A stretch of 26,211 bases of DNA from Actinomycetota bacterium. GTDB taxonomy: Bacteria; Actinomycetota; Actinomycetes; Mycobacteriales; Jatrophihabitantaceae. Below are positions 20,775 to 26,211 of this stretch, one piece after another (within the stretch, counting starts at the first letter, position 1; the number at the start of each line of letters is the position of its first letter). The notes below the pieces were generated by a model that worked only from the letters and a program-made list of their open reading frames with translations, had not been told where the DNA came from and made no database searches. The stretch is from contig JAFAWL010000439.1 in assembly GCA_019241805.1 (NCBI GenBank), positions 1-26,211 on the forward strand, written 5' to 3'. Both the position numbers and the translations under genes were made by a program.

Positions 20775-21601
20775 CGCAGGCAGACCACGACGAGCCGGTC
20801 GACAGCGCCGCCGGCGCCCTCGACGACCGGCCCGAACCGACGCCCAAGAAGCGCGACTGGGTCCTGTTCGGTCTGCGCGGAGCGGGTCAGACGCTCATCA
20901 CAGCGGGCGTGGTGATCCTCCTGTTCGTCGTCTACGAAGTGTGGATCACGAACATTTTCACCCACATCGAACAAACCAAGATCAAGAATCAGCTCGTCCA
21001 GGAGTGGGCCAAAGGCGAGGATCCGATCGTCGGCCTGCCGGGCACTAATTCCTCGAGCATTCCGACCGGCACCGGCATCGCCAATCTCTACATTCCGCGC
21101 TTCGGGCAGGACTACCAGTTCGCCATCGTCGAGGGCACCGATCAGAACGCGCTCGCGAAGGGACCAGGCCACTACGGCGGCACGGCGCTGCCCGGTCAGG
21201 TCGGCAACTTCTCCGTCGCCGGCCACCGCGTCGGTAAGGGTGAGCCCTTCCTGAACCTCGACGAACTGCAACCGGGGGACCCCGTCGTCGTGCAAACCGC
21301 CTCGACCTGGTTCGTCTACCGGGTGCTGGGCGACACCTCGACCAAGAACCTGACGACGCCGGACGCCCAAGGCGTGGTCGGTCGCGAGATCGTGGCACCG
21401 TCGGACGGCAAGGTGATCCTGCCGGTGCCCAACAAGCCCGGTACCGCCGCCAGCCAGGCGCTCATGACCATGACGACGTGCACGCCGAAGTTCACCGCCA
21501 CCGATCGGATGATCGTGCACGCGGTGCTGGCCACCACGTACCCGACTTCCGGCGCGAAGCCGCCCGCCGACCTGCTCGCGGCGATTGGAGGGACGCTCTA
21601 G
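20771..21601 (+). CDS. srtE: Class E sortase
   Basis: The 276-residue transpeptidase anchors LAXTG-type surface proteins to peptidoglycan; class E is the housekeeping sortase of high-GC actinobacteria. It has a polar acidic N-terminus, a membrane helix at about 40–60 (TLITAGVVILLFVVYEVWI) and the sortase beta-barrel. The catalytic triad residues are His152 (VAGHRVG), Cys237 (TTCTPKF) and Arg246 (DRMIVH). The GTG at 20771 overlaps the DUF881 stop by four bases, which fixes the start; a longer frame upstream is a shadow. Targets in this genome cannot be seen from the window. Confidence 0.94.
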   Translation: MTQADHDEPVDSAAGALDDRPEPTPKKRDWVLFGLRGAGQTLITAGVVILLFVVYEVWITNIFTHIEQTKIKNQLVQEWAKGEDPIVGLPGTNSSSIPTGTGIANLYIPRFGQDYQFAIVEGTDQNALAKGPGHYGGTALPGQVGNFSVAGHRVGKGEPFLNLDELQPGDPVVVQTASTWFVYRVLGDTSTKNLTTPDAQGVVGREIVAPSDGKVILPVPNKPGTAASQALMTMTTCTPKFTATDRMIVHAVLATTYPTSGAKPPADLLAAIGGTL

Positions 21602-21603
21602 CC

Positions 21604-21762
21604 ATGTACGTCTGGATCTGGCACCACCTACCGGGCAACGCGTGGTGGAAGGCCTTGCAGTCACTCGTGCTGGTCGCGGCCGTTTCGGCGCTGCTGCTAT
21701 TCGTCATATTTCCCTGGCTCGAGCCGCGCCTCTGGTTCACCAAAGTCACGGTGGGGGATTGA
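21604..21762 (+). CDS. Small conserved membrane protein of the sortase operon
   Basis: This 52-residue gene begins at ATG 21604, with GGAGGG eleven bases upstream inside the end of srtE, and its TGA overlaps the pabA ATG (TGATG). The product starts MYVWIWHHLPG, has one membrane helix (LQSLVLVAAVSALLLFVIFPWL) and ends RLWFTKVTVGD. Proteins of this size and Trp/His-rich start sit between srtE and pabA in other actinobacteria, from memory. The placement suggests a role with the sortase or simply coupling to pabA; function unknown. Confidence 0.82.
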   Translation: MYVWIWHHLPGNAWWKALQSLVLVAAVSALLLFVIFPWLEPRLWFTKVTVGD

Positions 21763-22418
21763 TGGCTCGCATCCTGGTGCTCGACAACTACGACAGCTTC
21801 GTCTACAACCTCGTCCAATACCTGGCCCAGCTGGGTGCCGAGGTCGAGGTCCGCCGGAACGATCGGATCTCGGTAGACGAGATCGACAATCTCGGCTTGG
21901 ACGGTGTGCTCATCTCGCCCGGTCCCGGCACGCCCGAAGAGGCCGGCGTCAGCATCGAGTTCGTCGGGGGATGTGCGCAGCGGCGACTCCCGCTGCTGGG
22001 CGTCTGCCTCGGACATCAGGCGATCGGCGTGGCTTTCGGCGCGGTCGTCGACCGGGCGCCGGAGTTGCTGCACGGCAAGACCAGCGAGGTGGAGCACGAC
22101 GGCCGGGGCGTGCTGGCCGGACTGCCCGACCCGTTCACCGCGACCCGATATCACTCTCTTGCGATCGAGGCGGCGACTCTGCCGCCAGAGTTGGAGGTCA
22201 CCGCACGGACGGCGTCGGGCGTGGTCATGGCCGTACGTCATCGTGAGCTGCCGATCGAGGGCGTGCAGTTCCATCCCGAGTCCGTGCTGACCCAAGGCGG
22301 ACACCGGATCGTCGCCAACTGGCTGGCCGCCTGCGGCACGCCGATCGCTGATCAGCGCGTCGAGGAACTGGCCGCGGAGGTCGACACGCTGCGACTGAAC
22401 GCGTTCGTTTCGGCTTAG
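21762..22418 (+). CDS. pabA: Anthranilate/aminodeoxychorismate synthase glutamine amidotransferase
   Basis: The 218-residue class I amidotransferase releases ammonia from glutamine for chorismate-derived p-aminobenzoate (folate) or anthranilate (tryptophan) synthesis. It begins ARILVLDNYDSFVYNLVQYL, has the oxyanion segment SPGPGTPEEAG, nucleophile Cys82 in GVCLGHQ, and His171/Glu173 in GVQFHPES. The equivalent mycobacterial gene (Rv0013) is labelled trpG; sequence alone does not separate PabA from TrpG, and the enzyme may serve both. The ATG at 21762 shares bases with the preceding stop (TGATG). It closes the four-gene DUF881–srtE–small protein–pabA operon. Confidence 0.92.
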   Translation: MARILVLDNYDSFVYNLVQYLAQLGAEVEVRRNDRISVDEIDNLGLDGVLISPGPGTPEEAGVSIEFVGGCAQRRLPLLGVCLGHQAIGVAFGAVVDRAPELLHGKTSEVEHDGRGVLAGLPDPFTATRYHSLAIEAATLPPELEVTARTASGVVMAVRHRELPIEGVQFHPESVLTQGGHRIVANWLAACGTPIADQRVEELAAEVDTLRLNAFVSA

Positions 22419-22472
22419 TTGCTTTTCGAGGTGATTCCTTCGACCCAGCCGGTAATCGAGCGACGGGCGACC

Positions 22473-22504
22473 TAAGCTGGAGATCGGGTGCGACCGTTCG
22501 GAGG
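22473..22504 (+). promoter_or_regulatory. −10 element and ribosome site of the 41-residue gene
   Basis: TAAGCT at 22473–22478 fits TAnnnT; transcription would start near 22485. CGGAGG ends at 22504, four bases before the ATG at 22509. The −35 is not recognisable. Confidence 0.45.
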
Positions 22505-22508
22505 CAAC

Positions 22509-22634
22509 ATGGGAAACATCGGACGCCGGCCACGCAAGGTCGAGATCCTTCCGCAACGCGAACCGGCGGGTGCTCCGGCTCCGGCCGCTCCGGCGCCGGA
22601 ACCCGTGCGAACGCCCGAGCCTGCGCAACGTTGA
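22509..22634 (+). CDS. 41-residue basic/proline-rich protein
   Basis: ATG 22509 follows CGGAGG by four bases. The product begins MGNIGRRPRKVEILPQ, a short basic motif followed by a predicted strand, and continues as an Ala/Pro/Glu tail (AGAPAPAAPAPEPVRTPEPAQR). Its TGA overlaps the TTG start of the next gene (TTGA), so the two are translated together. It has no membrane segment or signal peptide. I do not know a function; the ribosome site, promoter and coupling make it a credible microprotein. Confidence 0.6.
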   Translation: MGNIGRRPRKVEILPQREPAGAPAPAAPAPEPVRTPEPAQR

Positions 22635-23914
22635 CGCGGGGCTTTTCCGGTGACGAGTTCGAACCGGCAGTCGGCGAACTGAGGCTGGTTCGCGGCTTCA
22701 AGCTGTGGGACGACGGCACGCTGGCGCCGCTGGGTATTGCGAGTCATCAAAGACCCTGGGGTGACGGCCCCAACGAGGCGCGCTGCGCCCGCGGATTCGA
22801 TCATCCCGTCCCCGACGCCGACTGCACCTGCGGCTTCTACGCGTTCTACGACCCGCGGCGAGTCAGTTACGACTCCCGCTTGGGCCACGCCGTGATCGCG
22901 GTCGTGAGCATGTGGGGCCGATCGTTGGTCGGCTCGAAGGGTGCGCGGGCGCAGTTCTCGCAAATCGACTCGGTCTGGCTTCCACCCGACGTTCCAGCCG
23001 ATGTCGTCGAATCGGTTCGAACCAACTACCCGAACGTCATCGTCTACCAGGACGACACCGCCGTGCCCATGCTGCACGCCCACCCCCTGACACCCGCCAA
23101 AGGCGACCGCTTGATCACGGTCGGCCGCCCACCGCGCTACCTCGTGCGCGGGCTGGTCGATTTCGCCCTGCTGGCGCTGCTCATCGCGCTTCAGGTCGTG
23201 ATCTTCCTGCCGTGGTCGGCGGAGCAGCCGGTGGCCTATCTGGTCGGCCGCTTAGTCCTCGACGCGTTGCTCATTGCCGCGGTCGTGCACGTGGTTCGGC
23301 GGGCCCTGCCTGTGTCATGGTTGGCGCGGATCGGTGCGGCGCCCTTGATCTGCGCTGCCGTGGCCGTCGTATTGCCCTTCGTGCTGCCCGGGTGGGCCTG
23401 GACGATCGCTCTGGTGCCGCTCTATGTCGGTGCGCTCATCTCGCGTCGCCGCTGGCAGTCGGGGCGCCGACGCGATACGACCGTGCACAGCCGACCCTCG
23501 GCCTTGGCTCACCTGCACGAGTTAGCCTCCTCAACGTGGACGGTCGGCCCGCGCCGCCGTCGCCCGGGCGGGATCGAGATTCTCAGCCGGAGTGCTGAGA
23601 TCGTCAGCACGCTTACCGGCGTCACGTCCAGCCGCACCGTCACTTACTACCGTCCGACCGCCCCCGACGGCAGTTTCGACATCGGCGGACGCGGAATGCG
23701 GACCTATCTGGCGATGACCTTCGTGCGGGCCATCCGGCGGGGGAGCAACCTGGTGCTGGTGGAGCTGCCCGGCGACGTCGTCGACGTGATGCCCCTGGCG
23801 CCGCGCTACGACACCGCGTCGGACACCATCCTTCGAGCCGGCGAGGTCTGCACCGCACTCGGTCTGCCGCCCGCCGCCTTGGGCCGCTCGCCGCAGGGTG
23901 ACCTCGTTCCCTGA
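22631..23914 (+). CDS. Multi-domain membrane protein with N-terminal Cys/His module, unknown function
   Basis: The 427-residue product starts at TTG 22631, overlapping the preceding stop by four bases. Residues about 15–120 form a soluble module: GELRLVRGFKLWDDGTLAPLG, WGDGPNEARC, DHPVPDADCTCGFYAFYDP and VVSMWGRSLVGSKGARAQ. Cys52, His58, Cys65 and Cys67 could bind a metal. Similar modules occur, from memory, in uncharacterised actinobacterial and phage proteins. Four probable membrane helices follow (about 176–194, 203–223, 235–252, 255–271). The ~150-residue C-terminal part contains YYRPTAPDGSFDIGGRG and ELPGDVVDVMPLAPRYDTASDTIL. I do not recognise the whole architecture. A rare TTG start plus overlap indicates dependence on the upstream gene. 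Confidence 0.72.
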   Translation: MTRGFSGDEFEPAVGELRLVRGFKLWDDGTLAPLGIASHQRPWGDGPNEARCARGFDHPVPDADCTCGFYAFYDPRRVSYDSRLGHAVIAVVSMWGRSLVGSKGARAQFSQIDSVWLPPDVPADVVESVRTNYPNVIVYQDDTAVPMLHAHPLTPAKGDRLITVGRPPRYLVRGLVDFALLALLIALQVVIFLPWSAEQPVAYLVGRLVLDALLIAAVVHVVRRALPVSWLARIGAAPLICAAVAVVLPFVLPGWAWTIALVPLYVGALISRRRWQSGRRRDTTVHSRPSALAHLHELASSTWTVGPRRRRPGGIEILSRSAEIVSTLTGVTSSRTVTYYRPTAPDGSFDIGGRGMRTYLAMTFVRAIRRGSNLVLVELPGDVVDVMPLAPRYDTASDTILRAGEVCTALGLPPAALGRSPQGDLVP

Positions 23915-23941
23915 ACGTGGCCGATGGGCAATGATCCCGAC

Positions 23942-24319
23942 ATGGCCAACCGAATAACCTCGCTGTGTATCGACTGCGCCGACGCCGAACTGCTCGCGAA
24001 CTTCTGGTGCGAGGTACTGGGGTATCGGGTGATCGAACGAGACGAGGGGGGCGTACGGATCGGGGCGTCGCCCGAGGACCCGATCTTCATCGACTTCCTG
24101 CCTGTGCCCGATGGTCCGAAGACGGCGAAGAACCGGCTGCATGTCGACCTGAATGCCACCGATCGAGACCGGGACGCCGAACTCGATCGGCTGGTCGGGC
24201 TGGGTGCTCAGCGAATCGAGATCGGTCAGAGCGAAGCACCGGAGCCGGTGAGCTGGTACGTGTTGGCTGATCCGGAAGGCAACGAGTTCTGCCTGCTGCG
24301 TACCCGGGTCGATCCGTGA
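23942..24319 (+). CDS. VOC (glyoxalase-like) family protein
   Basis: The 125-residue product (ATG 23942; ATG 23924 would add six residues, neither with a ribosome site) has the two-module VOC fold. ITSLCIDCADAELLANFWCEVLGYRV opens the first half. NRLHVDLNATDRDRDAELDRLVGLGA and WYVLADPEGNEFCLLR close the second. This is the single-domain type often called glyoxalase-like in actinobacteria, where the substrate is rarely known. It is cytoplasmic. It lies 27 bases after the membrane protein gene and converges with hutI across a 16-base gap. Confidence 0.87.
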   Translation: MANRITSLCIDCADAELLANFWCEVLGYRVIERDEGGVRIGASPEDPIFIDFLPVPDGPKTAKNRLHVDLNATDRDRDAELDRLVGLGAQRIEIGQSEAPEPVSWYVLADPEGNEFCLLRTRVDP

Positions 24320-24335
24320 CGGCGACGCGATCCGG

Positions 24336-25481
24336 TCAGACGGCGCGAACGCCGGCACGCCAGACCTGGCTCACCAGTGGGACCCCCGGTCGATAGGCCA
24401 GGTGCACGTATGACGGCGCGTCGAGTACGACGAAGTCGGCGCGGCGGCCGACGGCGAGGATGCCGATGTCCGCTCGCTGAAGTGCTCGTGCACCGGTAGC
24501 CGTCGCCGCGCGTACCGCTTCAGCGGGCGTCAGGTGCATCTCACGAACGGCGAGCGCGATCGCGAGCGGCATCGAGGTCGAGTAGGCCGAGCCGGGATTG
24601 CAGTCGGTGGCCAGCGCGACCTGGACGCCGGCGTCGAGCAGCCGCCGGCCATCCGGATACGGGGATCTGGTGGAAAACTCGGCCAGCGGCAATAACGTGG
24701 CCACCGTTGCCGATCCGGACAACGCGTCGACGTCACCGTCGGACAGATGGGTGCAGTGATCCGCACTGGCCGCGCCGAGCTCGACGGCCAGTCGCACTCC
24801 GCCGCCTTCGGTGAGCTGATTGGCGTGCACTCGCGCACCGAGCCCACGCGCGAGGCCTGCGACCAGCACGGTGCGTGCCTCGTCGACGTCGAACGCGCCG
24901 CGCTCGCAGAACGCGTCCACCCAGCGCGCGTAGGGGGCGCAGGCATCGAGCATGGCGCCGCTGACCAGCTCGACGTAGGCGTCGCGCTCGATGCCCTCCG
25001 GGACGACATGCGCGCCGAGGAAAGTCGACTCGGTGGTCAGCGCACCGGCCAGACGCAGTGACCGCTGTTCGGTGTCGACGTCGAGCCCGTAGCCGGACTT
25101 GCACTCGAATGTGGTCACGCCGGCGCTCAGCAGCTCACCCGCCAGTCGCTCGAGGTTGCTCCGCAATTGATCGTCGCTGGCCGCGCGCGTGGCAGCCACG
25201 GTCGTCCGGATTCCCCCTGCCGCGTAGGTACTTCCGGCCATGCGCGCGGCAAACTCAGCGGTACGGTCACCGGCGAAGACCAGGTGCGCGTGCGAGTCGA
25301 CGAAGCCCGGTACTACGGCCCGACCACCGAGGTCGACGCGTTCGTCCGCGGCCGGTGCGTCTCGTCTCGATCCGATCCAGCCGATCGCCGAGCCGTCGAC
25401 GATCATCGCTGCGTCGGACAGTTCACCGAGCTCGTCGTCCTGGGTGGCCATCTCGCCGATCCCGGTGACGAGCACGGTCAC
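24336..25481 (-). CDS. hutI: Imidazolonepropionase
   Basis: HutI hydrolyses imidazolone-5-propionate to N-formimino-L-glutamate, the third step of histidine degradation. The 381-residue amidohydrolase has the metal site DSHAHLVFAGDR (His64, His66), FLGAHVVPEG (His158), VHANQLTEGGG (His219), DHCTHLS and ATDCNPGS (Asp293), together diagnostic for HutI. The GTG start at 25481 overlaps the stop of the upstream HhH-GPD gene by four bases (GTGA), so it is coupled to that gene rather than to hutH or hutU, neither of which is in the window. Confidence 0.94.
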   Translation of the reverse strand: MTVLVTGIGEMATQDDELGELSDAAMIVDGSAIGWIGSRRDAPAADERVDLGGRAVVPGFVDSHAHLVFAGDRTAEFAARMAGSTYAAGGIRTTVAATRAASDDQLRSNLERLAGELLSAGVTTFECKSGYGLDVDTEQRSLRLAGALTTESTFLGAHVVPEGIERDAYVELVSGAMLDACAPYARWVDAFCERGAFDVDEARTVLVAGLARGLGARVHANQLTEGGGVRLAVELGAASADHCTHLSDGDVDALSGSATVATLLPLAEFSTRSPYPDGRRLLDAGVQVALATDCNPGSAYSTSMPLAIALAVREMHLTPAEAVRAATATGARALQRADIGILAVGRRADFVVLDAPSYVHLAYRPGVPLVSQVWRAGVRAV

Positions 25482-26047
25482 TGGTCGGCTGCCTTGGCCA
25501 GCGCCTTCTGCTCACGCTTGTAGGCCTTCACCTTCGTCAGCGACGACTGGTCGACGACATCGGCCGCCGAGGCGAATGTGCCGCCCCGACCGTAGGGTTC
25601 GCTGGCTTCGCGCCAGCCGCGCGGGCGGACGGCGAGTTGCTTTCCCACGAGCGCCGTGAAGATTCGCGCCTTCTGCGCGCCGAACCCCGGCAGCTCGGCC
25701 ACGCGAGAGACGAGCTCGTTGCCGGACTTCGCCGTCGTCCAGATCGCGGCGGCATCACCGCCGTACTTGTCAGCGACGATCGCACAGAGCACCTGGGCGC
25801 GTTTGGCCATGGCGACCGGGAAACGATGCAGTGCCGGTGGGGTGGCGAATATTTCCTCGAACGCGGCTGGATCCCAGGTCGCGAGCTCGGCGGCGTCGAG
25901 GTCTCGCCCGATGCGATCACGCAATACGGAAGGCGAGGTGAACGCCTTCTCCATCGGGATCTGCTGATCAAGCATCATGCCGAGCAGCAGGGCCAATGGG
26001 TCTTGTTCGAGAACGGCATTCGCGGCCGGTGTCGATGCCAGGTACAT
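25478..26047 (-). CDS. HhH-GPD superfamily protein (TIGR03252 type)
   Basis: The 189-residue product begins MYLASTPAANAVLEQDPLALLLGMMLDQQIPMEKAF. It has a helix–hairpin–helix at about 117–130 (VAELPGFGAQKARIF), followed by the family signature TALVGKQLAVRPRGWREASEPYG. It resembles base-excision glycosylases (EndoIII/AlkA) but is shorter, with no iron–sulfur cysteines. The catalytic Lys/Asp after the hairpin is not obvious, so DNA binding is likely and glycosylase activity unproven. Start ATG 26047 lacks a clear ribosome site. Its stop overlaps the hutI start (GTGA). It is divergent from the NUDIX gene, a mutagenesis-avoidance enzyme, which suits a DNA-repair context. Confidence 0.88.
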   Translation of the reverse strand: MYLASTPAANAVLEQDPLALLLGMMLDQQIPMEKAFTSPSVLRDRIGRDLDAAELATWDPAAFEEIFATPPALHRFPVAMAKRAQVLCAIVADKYGGDAAAIWTTAKSGNELVSRVAELPGFGAQKARIFTALVGKQLAVRPRGWREASEPYGRGGTFASAADVVDQSSLTKVKAYKREQKALAKAADQ

Positions 26048-26124
26048 GGCTGCGATTGCATCACACGTGGCGACTCGACGGCGAGGATTCGGATCACCTG
26101 ATGCCCATCGGCGAGACTACGGCG

Positions 26125-26211
26125 ATGCAGGTCGTCGTCGGTGCCGCGATCGTTCGAGAGCGTCGATTGCTCGCCGCCCGCCGGGTGCGTCCGCCCGAGT
26201 TGGCCGGTCGC
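26125..26211 (+). CDS. NUDIX hydrolase (MutT-like), N-terminal fragment
   Basis: The frame from ATG 26125 to the window edge reads MQVVVGAAIVRERRLLAARR then VRPPELAGR. This is the beginning of MutT-type NUDIX hydrolases, where VVGAAIVxxGRxLAARRxxPPxLAGRWEFPGGK is common. Such enzymes remove oxidised or non-canonical nucleotides. ATG 26101 is an in-frame alternative start eight codons upstream. The NUDIX box itself lies beyond the window, so the exact subfamily cannot be settled. Confidence 0.75.
   Translation, partial: MQVVVGAAIVRERRLLAARRVRPPELAGR

Noticed and set aside
21492..22628. 378-residue − strand frame opposite pabA
   Set aside because: It mirrors the PabA codons and the neighbouring small genes; no domain is recognisable.

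Overview
The window is ordinary high-GC actinobacterial chromosome close to the replication origin. The gene order dnaN–recF–dciA–gyrB–gyrA–DUF3566–tRNA-Ile–DLW-39–tRNA-Ala, and later ppiA–rhomboid–PH protein–crgA–DUF881–class E sortase–pabA, is the conserved origin-proximal layout of Actinobacteria. DciA ends in the same GPRDTYG tail I recall from mycobacterial Rv0004. Mycothiol-type DinB, MurT/GatD, CrgA and DUF2020 proteins also point to Actinobacteria. The genus cannot be fixed from the sequence; a relative of the Frankia/Jatrophihabitans/Sporichthya group is an inference from the mixture of genes.

Layout. 1–6851 is the replication/topology block (dnaN 3' end, recF, dciA, gyrB, gyrA), all on +. 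6860–8021 holds a DUF3566 membrane protein, two tRNAs and a 40-residue DLW-39 protein between them. 8022–13567 is an accessory segment: a decayed methyltransferase end, a DHA2 drug exporter, a convergent DUF3224–marR operon, an Ala/Pro-repeat membrane protein, a DinB-type protein and an anchored hypothetical protein. 13595–16809 carries a small membrane protein divergent from murT–gatD (amidation of lipid II glutamate) and a DUF2020 lipoprotein.

16834–22418 is the second conserved block. It has an H1-like basic coiled-coil membrane protein in the place where mycobacteria carry cwsA, then ppiA and a zinc-finger rhomboid protease. A PH-like protein and crgA lie on −, and a tightly coupled + operon follows: DUF881, sortase E, a 52-residue membrane protein and pabA. 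After pabA the pknB/pknA/pbpA/rodA/fha block common in relatives is absent from the window. Instead there is a 41-residue protein coupled to a multi-domain membrane protein, a VOC protein, a − strand pair (HhH-GPD protein then hutI) and the start of a NUDIX hydrolase.

Expression signals. Several genes start 6–9 bases after a TAnnnT hexamer with no Shine-Dalgarno site, suggesting leaderless mRNAs. Others are coupled by 4-base GTGA/TTGA overlaps. No CRISPR array, insertion sequence or prophage was found. The points most worth a second look are: the DnaA-box-like cluster in dciA, the four-cysteine MarR protein with its partner, a strong promoter with a palindrome in its spacer before the repeat protein, the PH-protein/rhomboid antisense overlap, and the 41-residue-plus-membrane-protein unit.
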